Part shown: positions 28,079 through 36,723 of the stretch, piece after piece
Position numbering within the stretch: position 1 is the first letter of the stretch
How the letters are laid out: each line of letters begins with the position of its first letter
Assembly (NCBI GenBank): GCA_009773515.1
Contig: WSXX01000008.1
Span: forward strand, 62,001-126,000
Length of the DNA: 64,000 nt
Direction: 5' to 3'
From: Bacteroidota bacterium
GTDB lineage: Bacteria > Bacteroidota > Bacteroidia > Bacteroidales > Lentimicrobiaceae
Translations under genes and position numbers: made by a program
The notes under the pieces: generated by a model
The model's database searches: none
The model's input: the letters and a program-made list of their open reading frames with translations, nothing else
Told to the model about the DNA's origin: nothing

Positions 28079-29839
28079 TTAATCCTGCATAATTATTATC
28101 TTTCTTCGGTGCAATTTGCCGTCAATTTCGCAAACCAGCACATAAACTCCCGGTGCCATATTACCGACGGGCAAAGTTACCAAGCCTGACTGCGTCAACG
28201 ACGCTCTGTAAACTATGCTTCCGTTTAAACTGGTCAGTGAAATCTTTACAGGATTTTTTACGGGCTCATTAAACCGGATATTCAGGATTTCTTTTGCAGG
28301 AACCGGGAAAACTTCAATACCCGCAGGTGTTTCATAATGCTCAATTGATGTTGTCGGACAACTCCACACCAATTCATAACCTGCACGTGTGGTAAGATTA
28401 TCTGATGAAAATTTAAGGGTAAATGCATTGCCTGTAGTTGAAACCGGAGAAGGAATTTCATTGCCTGAAAGTGATGCAATCAGAGGTGCACCAGTATCAA
28501 TTCCATCATAAATCCATAATGAATCAAAAATTGCTTCGAGGCTCAGGTTATTGAAAGTGAGGGTTAATGGCCCTTCCCATGCCGATTGTATGGTTTCGGT
28601 GTATGTTTCACTGTTTTCATAACTCCACCATGGCCCGCCTGAATCATAAATGGTATCGGTACACAGATCAGCCGGATTTTCACCAAACTTCTCCCCGATC
28701 AGGTTCCAGAGTTCGGGGTATCCATTGTCGTAGCCAAGCGCCCAGATGCCAATGCCGGCAATTCCGCGCCTGTTTACCAAATCATACTTGGCACCGAGGC
28801 TTCGTTCGTCATCGAAAAAGCATTGCCGCCATTGTGAAGTAAAATAGCTGTAGTAAGGATTATAACTCCGGTAATCCCAATAAAGATTTTCCGGGGTATA
28901 ATGGGTTGTGTTTGCCCTGATATTTCGATAGGTAACTGCAACTCCACTGCCGGTGGTGGATGCTGGAAGTGTATTCGAGTTTACCGGCCATTCGCGTCCA
29001 TAATACGGGAGACCAAGCAAGAGTTTCGATTCAGGAACTCCCTGTGACTGATAATAGGAAAGAGAGCGGTTTACTCCGTAGTTGAAAGATGAAGTGAGCG
29101 GCCAGAAACCCGAAACCGGTCCGGCAAGTGCGCTGCTGTTCCAATAATAGTCGTAAGCCATAATCATAATAAGATCGAGCCATGGGGTAATGGCAGGCAG
29201 ATCAAATGTATTGCTCCAGTTTACAGCTGGTGCTGCAATACTGAGTTCGGCATCCGGCAAGGCTGCATGCAAGGCAGTTGACAATTGAATGATGTAATTC
29301 GTAAGTCCGGATTGCTGAGATGAAGGAACCGCTTCAATATCCAGATTAATGCCATGAGCACCACGCGATGCAACAAGAGCAATCAGATTTTCAGTGAGCG
29401 TTTGCTGTGCCTGCGGATTTCCAAAAAAGCTTGCATGCCCCGAAAACAGGGTAACACACAAATGAACTTTTACGCCGCGCGAAATGGCGGTATCAATTAC
29501 GGCGGCAGTATTCCAATCGTGAATGGTAACCGCTTCACCGTTAGCCGGATTGACCTCATAAGAAAAATAACAAAGATCACTCAGCAAATCCCATTGATAA
29601 TTCTGCCAGGCATTACCGCTCCAGTAGGGATGATATCCAAAAACCCTTTTCTGAAGGGCTGAGGAAGTCCTGTGGAAAGTTTCGCGACCTGAAAATCCAT
29701 TTATACTGTCGTATTGATGATCCGTCAGAAATCCGGCTGCGCTGTACTTTTCTGATTGTTCCTGATGCGCCGACATTTGCTGTCCGAAAGCGAAGAATGC
29801 AAAAAAGGAAAGTATGATGGTGAAAATGGTTTTGCTCAT
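28079..29839 (-). CDS. T9SS-exported GH18 glycoside hydrolase-like protein
   Basis: A 586-aa secreted protein. Signal peptide to about residue 19 (FFAFFAFGQ). Residues about 65-385 form a GH18 barrel: VFGYHPYWSG, then the catalytic strand GINLDIEA (163-170), MIMAYDYYW and LLLGLPYYGREW. In the usual DxxDxDxE motif the last Asp (167) and the acid Glu (169) are kept, but the first two Asp are replaced by a non-acidic residue and Asn165, as in some spore-type GH18 enzymes. Residues about 395-490 look like a CUB-type beta-sandwich, and 505-586 (VFPVPAKEILNI) are a T9SS type A sorting domain. Likely acts on chitin, peptidoglycan or related glycans at the surface. Stands alone before trmH. Confidence 0.85.
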   Translation of the reverse strand: MSKTIFTIILSFFAFFAFGQQMSAHQEQSEKYSAAGFLTDHQYDSINGFSGRETFHRTSSALQKRVFGYHPYWSGNAWQNYQWDLLSDLCYFSYEVNPANGEAVTIHDWNTAAVIDTAISRGVKVHLCVTLFSGHASFFGNPQAQQTLTENLIALVASRGAHGINLDIEAVPSSQQSGLTNYIIQLSTALHAALPDAELSIAAPAVNWSNTFDLPAITPWLDLIMIMAYDYYWNSSALAGPVSGFWPLTSSFNYGVNRSLSYYQSQGVPESKLLLGLPYYGREWPVNSNTLPASTTGSGVAVTYRNIRANTTHYTPENLYWDYRSYNPYYSYFTSQWRQCFFDDERSLGAKYDLVNRRGIAGIGIWALGYDNGYPELWNLIGEKFGENPADLCTDTIYDSGGPWWSYENSETYTETIQSAWEGPLTLTFNNLSLEAIFDSLWIYDGIDTGAPLIASLSGNEIPSPVSTTGNAFTLKFSSDNLTTRAGYELVWSCPTTSIEHYETPAGIEVFPVPAKEILNIRFNEPVKNPVKISLTSLNGSIVYRASLTQSGLVTLPVGNMAPGVYVLVCEIDGKLHRRKIIIMQD

Positions 29840-29881
29840 AATAGCGAAGAAAGAGTAGAAAAAAGAATGAAACAGATGGTC

Positions 29882-30676
29882 TCAAAGAGAAAATCCGCGT
29901 TGCCTCATGGCTTCAAAAACCAGAACTGCAGTAGAAACTGATACATTGAGCGAATCTATGCTGCCAAGCATGGGGATGATAATGCGTTCATCACAAAATT
30001 CCAGCCAGGCCGGAGTAAGTCCATCGGCTTCTGTTCCCATCACAAAAGCAACTGCACCACGATAATCGTGGGTATGATAGTGTGTTGAAGCCTTCAGCTC
30101 AGCAGCAAACGACCTGACTCCATTCTCTATCAGCCATTGCTGAGCTTCAAGGGTTGAGCAGGCAACCACCTGACGAGAGAAAACACAACCCACACCACTT
30201 CTGATCACATTGGGGTTGTAAATATCCGTTAAAGGATCGCAAACAATCACAGCATCGGCATTTACAGCATCGGCAGTGCGAAGGATTGCACCCAGATTGC
30301 CTGGTTTTTCAACCGATTCAAGCACAATTACCAATGGCTTATTGCGCAGCTTTACATCTGTAATCTTAAGCCAGCGGGGAATCAGCAAAGCAATAAAGCC
30401 ATCGGAGCCTTCGCGGTAAGCCAGTTTTTCAAAAACCGGTCGGCTTACAAATGTAATTTTCGCATCAGCAGCGATACTTTTGTAATCTGATTCATGTGCA
30501 ATCTCCTGACAAACAAAAAGTTCAGCAACCACAAACCCGTTGGAAACAGCAATCCCGGTTTCGCGGAGGCCTTCAACCACCACAAGGTTCTGCTTGCGGC
30601 GTTCACGTGATTTCTGCTGAAGCAAAATAAGATTTTTAATCTTCGGATTTTGTGGACTGGTAATTAGGTCGGACAT
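29882..30676 (-). CDS. TrmH/SpoU-family RNA 2'-O-methyltransferase
   Basis: Transfers a methyl group from SAM to a ribose 2'-OH of tRNA or rRNA. With the ATG at 30676 the protein is 264 aa; a longer frame to 30748 would run through the promoter. An N-terminal substrate-binding domain (residues 1-85, ITSPQNPKIKNLILLQ and VVVEGLRETG) precedes the knotted SPOUT domain with LESVEKPGNLGAILRTADA (motif 1), VIRSGVGCVFSR, FVMGTEADGLT (motif 2) and a C-terminal IPMLGSIDSLNVSVSTAVL (motif 3). All three motifs are intact. The exact nucleotide target cannot be read. Confidence 0.92.
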   Translation of the reverse strand: MSDLITSPQNPKIKNLILLQQKSRERRKQNLVVVEGLRETGIAVSNGFVVAELFVCQEIAHESDYKSIAADAKITFVSRPVFEKLAYREGSDGFIALLIPRWLKITDVKLRNKPLVIVLESVEKPGNLGAILRTADAVNADAVIVCDPLTDIYNPNVIRSGVGCVFSRQVVACSTLEAQQWLIENGVRSFAAELKASTHYHTHDYRGAVAFVMGTEADGLTPAWLEFCDERIIIPMLGSIDSLNVSVSTAVLVFEAMRQRGFSL

Positions 30677-30698
30677 AAGCTGCAGTATGACGAAATGC

Positions 30699-30737
30699 TT
30701 TGAGAGCAAAATTAGAGAAAATTCGCATCTTTGCACA
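30699..30737. promoter_or_regulatory. Divergent promoter region between trmH-like and methyltransferase genes
   Basis: On the minus strand TAATTTTG (30707-30714) lies 19 bp from TGTG (30734-30737, one mismatch to TTTG) and points to trmH. On the plus strand CATCTTTG (30726-30733, one mismatch) lies downstream of TTTG (30699-30702) and points to the gene at 30768. The two promoters interleave. Confidence 0.45.
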
Positions 30738-30767
30738 TTATAATGCATCCCATCTAATCACCTTACC

Positions 30768-31643
30768 ATGATAAAACTGCTGACCCCCATCCATTGGAAA
30801 GATTACGAGCTGATTGACTCCGGCAATTTTGAAAAGCTGGAGCGTTTCGGCACTCAGGTACTTACCCGTCCGGAACCTCAGGCTGTTTGGGATAAATCGA
30901 TGAGTGAGCAGGAGTGGCAGCAGAGGTCGCAGGCTATATTCCGCAAGGAGAAAAACGATCCCGAAAAGGGCAGATGGGTGTTGAATAAAGGTTGCAAAGA
31001 ACAATGGCAGATTGACTATAATTACAAATCAATCAGCTTGAAAATGCGTTTGGGATTGACCAGTTTCAGGCATATCGGTGTTTTCCCGGAACAGGGCGAC
31101 AACTGGGATTTCATCTTTGATAAAATCAAAGAAATGAAAACGCCCCGCCCAAAAGTACTGAATCTTTTTGCCTACACTGGCGGAGCTTCACTTGCTGCTT
31201 GTGCAGCAGGCGCTGAAGTGGTGCATGTGGATTCGGTAAAACCGGTAATCAGCTGGGCCCGCGAGAATATGGAAATCAGCGGTTTGGATGGGATTCGCTG
31301 GATTGTGGAAGATGCACTGAAGTTTGTAAAACGCGAAGTGCGGCGTGGCACCCGGTACAATGGTATTATTCTTGATCCGCCCGCCTATGGTCGTGGTGCA
31401 GATGGAGAAAAATGGGTACTTGAAGAAAATATCAATGAAATGATCAAGCTCTGCAGCGAACTCCTTGACGACAAGGAAAATTTCTTTATAATGAGCCTTT
31501 ATTCAATGGGATTTTCATCGCTGATTGGGGAAAACCTGATTAAGTCCGCATTCGGCAAGAGAGAGAATATGGAATCCGGCGAACTTTTTCTGGAGGATGG
31601 GTTCGGGAAAAAATTGCCGTTGGGAACTGTGGTGAGGTTTTGA
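30768..31643 (+). CDS. Class I SAM-dependent RNA methyltransferase (RlmK/RlmI-like fold)
   Basis: A 291-aa methyltransferase matching the Methyltrans_SAM group related to 23S rRNA enzymes. Residues about 135-200 carry the SAM site: VLNLFAYTGGASLAACAAGA, then HVDSVKPVISWARENMEISGL; the catalytic-type motif LDPPAYGRG follows near 205. The N-terminal part (1-110) is a small domain found in this family. No PUA domain, unlike RlmI. Divergent from trmH, sharing a short promoter region. Probably modifies large-subunit rRNA; the base is not known. Confidence 0.85.
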   Translation: MIKLLTPIHWKDYELIDSGNFEKLERFGTQVLTRPEPQAVWDKSMSEQEWQQRSQAIFRKEKNDPEKGRWVLNKGCKEQWQIDYNYKSISLKMRLGLTSFRHIGVFPEQGDNWDFIFDKIKEMKTPRPKVLNLFAYTGGASLAACAAGAEVVHVDSVKPVISWARENMEISGLDGIRWIVEDALKFVKREVRRGTRYNGIILDPPAYGRGADGEKWVLEENINEMIKLCSELLDDKENFFIMSLYSMGFSSLIGENLIKSAFGKRENMESGELFLEDGFGKKLPLGTVVRF

Positions 31644-31680
31644 AATGTGAGGTTCAAGACTTAGCACCAAAATTATTTCC

Positions 31681-32211
31681 TCAGGCAAGCTTCATCAAAA
31701 TGGCATAAACCACCGGACAAATCTCTGCATTTTTCAATGACAGGTTCAGTATCTGATAAAAACGGCTACGGTCAGTATGCGGATATTCACGGCAGGCTTT
31801 GGGACGATGGCTGTAAATGTGGCAATAATTATCGTCGTCAATAAACGGGCAGGGCGCAGTGTGAAAAACAAAATCGCCTTCTTCGTCCAGCTTAAGGTGT
31901 TTTCCAACAAGATCAGAAGGCCTGACCTTTAGCTTTTTAGCCATAGCTTCCACATCGTTGTGGCTGATGGCCGGGCTGATGCTGCGACAGCAGTTGCTGC
32001 AATCAAGACAATCGTAAAACCCGAAAGCTTCATGGTGAAGTTTGTGAACAATGTCATCAAGTTGGCGCTGATTGAACTTTGCCAGCTTTTGCACGGTTTT
32101 TTGTAATAGTCCGCGATTTGTGGCAAACAGTGCTTCTAATTTATCAGGAGCCGGAACATCATTCCTGCTCAAAGAAATACTACTTAAAGCCCCGTTGCTG
32201 TTTGATTTCAT
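31681..32211 (-). CDS. YkgJ-family cysteine-cluster protein
   Basis: A 176-aa cytoplasmic protein with the eight-cysteine-type pattern of the YkgJ/CxxCxxCC family: CLDCSNCC (residues about 72-79), then a CPF segment, [15 protein letters not shown] and a late CPVVY. Members bind zinc or an iron-sulfur cluster; their substrates are unknown. Its start lies 31 bp inside the end of the upstream TerB-DnaJ gene, so the two are likely translated together. No other Met gives the whole cysteine domain with a natural N-terminus, so the overlapping start is kept. Confidence 0.82.
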   Translation of the reverse strand: MKSNSNGALSSISLSRNDVPAPDKLEALFATNRGLLQKTVQKLAKFNQRQLDDIVHKLHHEAFGFYDCLDCSNCCRSISPAISHNDVEAMAKKLKVRPSDLVGKHLKLDEEGDFVFHTAPCPFIDDDNYCHIYSHRPKACREYPHTDRSRFYQILNLSLKNAEICPVVYAILMKLA

Positions 32212-32911
32212 TGTAAGCCTGATTCAACTGCTGAAACTTTTCATGGGCAGCTTTCTGTACATCTTCACCCAGGTGGGTAACCTTATCGGGATGATATTTA
32301 AGCGCCATTTTACGGTAAGCTTTTTTTACCTCTTCGTCTGTGGCACTTGCCGAAATCTCAAGTATGCGGTATGCGCTGTCTGAATCCTTGACAAACATGG
32401 CTTTAACAGATTCAAAGTCCAGAGGACGGATACCCATGTGCAGACAAACACGACGCAAAACATCAGCTTCGGCAGCATGTGGTTCTCCATCAGCCGATGC
32501 CACTCCAAACAGAAAATGAACCAGCTGGAGGCGTGATGGATACTCCATGTTTTCCTGAATCTGCTCGCAAATTTCATCCACATCAAGATCCTGACGGATA
32601 ATTTCACGCAGAAGCAGCAACAAACGCTCGGCTTCTGTTTCTCCGAATTGTTTTACCAGAAAAAGTTTTACATAGCCCAACTCGGACTTAAGGATTTTAC
32701 CATCGGCCTTCATAATGGCTGCTATCAAAACCAAAAGGCTGACCTTAAAGTCTCCCTCCTGCGTCGGGGTAAAACCTTTTTGCTCATTACTGTCACCATT
32801 CATACTATCGAAAAGCGATCCGAAAACAAAACCAAGTATACCGCCAATCGGACCACCCAAAGCCCAACCCAGACTGCCACCTATCCATTTACCAAAAGAA
32901 GTGAAAGACAT
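32180..32911 (-). CDS. TerB-like / DnaJ-domain protein (DjlA-like)
   Basis: A 243-aa co-chaperone-type protein. N-terminal glycine-rich hydrophobic stretch (residues about 8-34, [21 protein letters not shown]) could associate with the membrane. Residues about 50-165 form a TerB/DjlA-type helical domain ([27 protein letters not shown]). The C-terminal J domain (about 175-243) has the intact KYHPDK loop that stimulates Hsp70/DnaK. The layout is that of DjlA, with the J domain at the C-terminus. It ends inside the start of the YkgJ gene. Confidence 0.88.
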   Translation of the reverse strand: MSFTSFGKWIGGSLGWALGGPIGGILGFVFGSLFDSMNGDSNEQKGFTPTQEGDFKVSLLVLIAAIMKADGKILKSELGYVKLFLVKQFGETEAERLLLLLREIIRQDLDVDEICEQIQENMEYPSRLQLVHFLFGVASADGEPHAAEADVLRRVCLHMGIRPLDFESVKAMFVKDSDSAYRILEISASATDEEVKKAYRKMALKYHPDKVTHLGEDVQKAAHEKFQQLNQAYNEIKQQRGFK

Positions 32912-33260
32912 AAGATGTGAAATAATAATTTACAATTTAAAACTGATTCTGTATTTGCAGGCTTCTGATACTTTATTACCAGTGAATGGCTTTCAAAAGA
33001 AATTACTTTTGCTGAAATCAGACTTTTCTGATGCTCAGCTCAATTGCATGCAAAGGTATTAAAAGAATTTGCTGATTAAAGGCGTCACCCGGAAAAAGCA
33101 TTAATAATTCAATAACTATGTATCCTGCTTATTGTCAGCACATTACAAAATTCACACTTTTTTATAATGTAGATTTTCTGATCCTGTAGTTTCTTCATTC
33201 CATATAAGATTAAGTAATTCAGCCGGTTCAATTGTATATACTGATGTAAGATTACAAATT
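32912..33260. other. Non-coding interval between divergent genes, no clear element
   Basis: The 349 bp hold the promoters that must exist for the DnaJ-type gene (minus) and the cyanophycinase (plus), but I find no full TTTG/TAnnTTTG pair, RNA gene or strong hairpin. A short ORF reaching into it from the DnaJ gene's antisense strand is not credible. Confidence 0.5.
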
Positions 33261-35231
33261 ATGAGAAAAATCCTGTTACATTGTTTTCTGGTTCTTCAAT
33301 GTCTGATTTCTCAGACTTCCTCTGCTCAGGGCTACTTAATGCTAGCCGGGGGCGGAGGTGAAACTGACGGAGGCTGGAGTGACACGCCTTACCGCTGGGT
33401 AGTGGATAATGCACAAAACAAAAGGATAGCAGTAATCAGCTATAGTCAGGGCACAGAATGGATTCCGAACTACTTTAAAAGCCTTGGGGCGATATCATCA
33501 AAAAACTTTTATATTCCAAACTATACTGTAGCCAATAGCCAATCCACCTACGACTCATTAATAACTTATGATGGCGTATTTATAAAAGGCGGAGACCAAT
33601 CGGTTTATTACGAAAACTACCTCAACTCAAAAACGCAGCAAGCTTTGCAGGAGATTTACAATCGTGGCGGAGTACTTTCAGGAACATCAGCAGGTATGGC
33701 TATTTTGTCGCCAGTTGCTTATACAGCGCAAGGAGCAACTATTTATCCGGCTTCAGCAATGGCAAACCCATATACTTCTCAGATTACCCTGAAAGATGAT
33801 TTTCTGACAACCCTTGCGCACCCCTATATTTTTGATACACATTTTATTGAAAGGGGGCGATTAGGAAGGCTTACCTCTTTTATGGCAAACTGGTTCAGAC
33901 TGCGGAAAGAGCTAGCCATTGGTATAGGAGTGGATGACCGAACCGCATTCTGTATCGCACCCAATGGCATTGGAACAGTATGGGGCACTGCAGCGGCAAA
34001 TCTGTATTTCCCCTCAAATGACGCATTGCCTTACGATACAAACCAAACGATGCTCCGAACCGGAACAATGAGGGCAATTCAATTGATACACGGCTGTTCT
34101 ATAAACCTGGAAACATTAGCTGTTAATGGATTCGAACACCATATTCAACCTCCGCTTTCCAAAGAATCAGGTTATTACACCATCATGTTAAGTGGATCTG
34201 ATCAGCTTTCAGAGCAAGCCTGTAATCACCTGATTAATAATGAAGGAACACCAGCCGATACCATTGTGATTATTACCGGCAGCACCCTGAATCAGGCAAA
34301 TTCGCTTAAAGCTGTTTTACAAACACAAGGAGCAATAAATGTATTAATTGCTCAGGCACTTTCAATTAATCAGCACGACAATGAAACAGGTAAAATCATA
34401 AATAGCGGGAAGAAATTTATCTTTCTTGCAAATGAATACAACAATCTTATGTCATTTTTTGCAGGACAGATAAATGGAACCAAATTGAATCAAAAAATAA
34501 GATCAGGGAATGTTGTTAGCTTTTTTGCCGGCGACAATGCACGTTTTGCCGGTAAAACAGTAGTAAACAACTATATGGCGTCAGTATCAGCATCTTATAA
34601 CGGATTACTAGAGTTCGATCAGGGATTATCTTTGCTCAGCACAACTGCCATAATGCCAAATACTTATCTGAATGCTGACATCTATGAAAATACCGTTTCG
34701 GGATTGCCATATGCAATGATTACAGACTCACTCTCTTTTGGATTGTACCTTACGGGGAACACATTTGTACGCTATAAACATGATCAGGAAAACAAAACAT
34801 ACATTGAGTGCATTGGCGGAACTGTTCCACTTATGATGCTTCACAATACAGGCACTTTTGCAGGCATTGCTGATCAGGGGCCGGGCGCTCTGTCGAGAAA
34901 TGTAGCTGGGTTTGAAAAAATGCATTTAAGATTTTTATCGCCCGGTGACACCGTGAGGGTTGGCTCTATTAGTCCGGGTTCAATACATAATGCTGATGAG
35001 TCTGGTTTGAATATCTATCCGAATCCTGCCCGGGGAATGCTTAATATTCAACTTAAACCGGGAAAATACCAACTCATCCTCAACGATTTATCAGGCAGGA
35101 TTGTCTATTCGGCCTATGTTACAGGCAACAAAGGAATTAGCCTGAAAGACTACAAGAAAGGACTATATTTTCTGAAAATTACGGAAACCAGTAAAAAGAG
35201 GATGCAGGTCAGGAAGGTAGTAATTGATTAG
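33261..35231 (+). CDS. T9SS-exported cyanophycinase-like peptidase (S51)
   Basis: A 656-aa secreted protein. Signal peptide ends about residue 22 (SQTSSAQG). Residues about 25-290 match cyanophycinase: LMLAGGGGETDGG, VFIKGGDQSVYY, the nucleophile elbow GTSAGM (141-146; Ser143) and DTHFIERGRLGRL (192-204), which supplies the acidic and basic residues of the active site. These enzymes cut multi-L-arginyl-poly-L-aspartate into beta-Asp-Arg. Residues about 290-585 are a second large region, possibly a further S51-related or beta domain, that I cannot assign. Residues 590-656 (LNIYPNPARGML) are a T9SS type A sorting domain, so the enzyme acts at or outside the surface. It converges on the YfcC/M14 operon. 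Confidence 0.85.
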   Translation: MRKILLHCFLVLQCLISQTSSAQGYLMLAGGGGETDGGWSDTPYRWVVDNAQNKRIAVISYSQGTEWIPNYFKSLGAISSKNFYIPNYTVANSQSTYDSLITYDGVFIKGGDQSVYYENYLNSKTQQALQEIYNRGGVLSGTSAGMAILSPVAYTAQGATIYPASAMANPYTSQITLKDDFLTTLAHPYIFDTHFIERGRLGRLTSFMANWFRLRKELAIGIGVDDRTAFCIAPNGIGTVWGTAAANLYFPSNDALPYDTNQTMLRTGTMRAIQLIHGCSINLETLAVNGFEHHIQPPLSKESGYYTIMLSGSDQLSEQACNHLINNEGTPADTIVIITGSTLNQANSLKAVLQTQGAINVLIAQALSINQHDNETGKIINSGKKFIFLANEYNNLMSFFAGQINGTKLNQKIRSGNVVSFFAGDNARFAGKTVVNNYMASVSASYNGLLEFDQGLSLLSTTAIMPNTYLNADIYENTVSGLPYAMITDSLSFGLYLTGNTFVRYKHDQENKTYIECIGGTVPLMMLHNTGTFAGIADQGPGALSRNVAGFEKMHLRFLSPGDTVRVGSISPGSIHNADESGLNIYPNPARGMLNIQLKPGKYQLILNDLSGRIVYSAYVTGNKGISLKDYKKGLYFLKITETSKKRMQVRKVVID

Positions 35232-35294
35232 ATCACAGTTATAAACCGGAATTATCAACAAGAAAATAACACGCATTACCGGATACTGAGTTCT

Positions 35295-36677
35295 TTAATA
35301 GGCAAACAATACAACGGGTGGAATAAGCAATAACATGGCTAGTATTGTCATAATAAGGATTAAAGGAAACAGCCATTTAGCCCATTTATTGTATGGAACT
35401 CCGGCAATTGAAAGCGCTCCCATAGTAACACCACTGGTAGGAATAATCATATTGAAAATACCATCACCAAACTGAAAACACAATACTGCTGTTTGCCGGC
35501 TGACACCAACCAGATCGCTCAGCGGAGCCATAATGGGCATTGTGAGCGCAGCCTGACCTGAGCCACTGGGTACAAAAAAGTTCAGAAACCCTTGAAAAAT
35601 AAACATCATTTCCACAGCCAACACCGTATGAAACTGGTTTGCGTACTGCGAAATATGATAAAGCATTGTTCCGATAATCTTGCCATCTTCAGCAATTACG
35701 AGCAACCCGCGAGCCAGTCCGATTATTAGTGCAGCCATAACCATATCCTTTGCTCCGTTTACAAAAGCCTGAATAGCTTCTGAGGTCCTGAGGCGAGATA
35801 TCAAAGCACTGGCAATTCCCAGACCAACAAATACTGCAGCAATTTCATTTATATACCAGCTCCACTTATTCGAGCCGTAAATAATCAATCCCAGCACACA
35901 GAAAAGCAATATCAGCACAATCTTACGACCCAAAGTAAAAGGAACATCATCAGAAGCAACAATCAGTTTCTTACTTTCTTTATCAATTTCATACACCGGG
36001 CTCCTTTCCGGATTTTTCTCAATTTTCCGGATATAAATCAAAACAAAAGCAATGACTGCAACAGTAAATATCAGCCACACCAGCAAACGATACTCCCATC
36101 CGCTGAAAAGTGGCAATTCAGCAATGCCCTGAGCTATACCAATCGTAAATGGATTGGTGAGCGCTCCGGCAAAACCTACACCAGCTGCCAGAAACGAAAC
36201 AGAAAGACCTGTGATGGAATCATAACCCATTGCACGGGCCATTGGTATGGTAAGCATAATAAAAACCAACACCGATTCACTCATTCCGAAAGTAGCTCCG
36301 CAAATAGAAAACATCACCATCAGCAGAACAATTACCAGCTTTTTTGAACGACGGTTATTTTCGGTTCTTCTGATCAAATAAAACAACCCGGCATCAATGG
36401 CACCGGTTTTATTAAGCACTCCGAATGCTCCACCAACCAGAAAACAGAATCCGATAATCAGCGATGCCTGAACAAATCCCTTGATCGGTGCAGTAAGAAA
36501 TTCAAAGAAGCCCTGAGCGTTTTGATCAACCAGACGATAACTGCCTGGAATCAGGTAGTTTCGTCCATTTTTCAATTCATAGGCAAATTCCCCGGCCGGT
36601 ATAATCCAGGTCAATGCAATGAATATTATCATGATAAACATAATGATAGCAATGGCGTCCGGAAATTTTCTTTTCAT
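35295..36677 (-). CDS. YfcC-family carboxylate / amino-acid transporter
   Basis: A 460-aa inner-membrane protein with about 11-12 hydrophobic helices, starting MKRKFPDAIAIIMFIMIIFI and containing WIIPAGEF, GAFGVLNKTGAIDAGL and FVPSGSGQAALTMPIMAPL, the latter a hallmark of the YfcC/DcuC-like ion transporter superfamily. Annotated relatives are called C4-dicarboxylate or basic amino-acid (arginine/ornithine) carriers; substrate cannot be read. It follows the M14 peptidase by 46 bp on the same strand, suggesting it imports the amino acids that peptidase releases. Confidence 0.85.
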   Translation of the reverse strand: MKRKFPDAIAIIMFIMIIFIALTWIIPAGEFAYELKNGRNYLIPGSYRLVDQNAQGFFEFLTAPIKGFVQASLIIGFCFLVGGAFGVLNKTGAIDAGLFYLIRRTENNRRSKKLVIVLLMVMFSICGATFGMSESVLVFIMLTIPMARAMGYDSITGLSVSFLAAGVGFAGALTNPFTIGIAQGIAELPLFSGWEYRLLVWLIFTVAVIAFVLIYIRKIEKNPERSPVYEIDKESKKLIVASDDVPFTLGRKIVLILLFCVLGLIIYGSNKWSWYINEIAAVFVGLGIASALISRLRTSEAIQAFVNGAKDMVMAALIIGLARGLLVIAEDGKIIGTMLYHISQYANQFHTVLAVEMMFIFQGFLNFFVPSGSGQAALTMPIMAPLSDLVGVSRQTAVLCFQFGDGIFNMIIPTSGVTMGALSIAGVPYNKWAKWLFPLILIMTILAMLLLIPPVVLFAY

Positions 36678-36723
36678 GTGTTTAATGTTATACTTGTTAC
36701 ATCTTCATGTTTTTCTTCCACAG

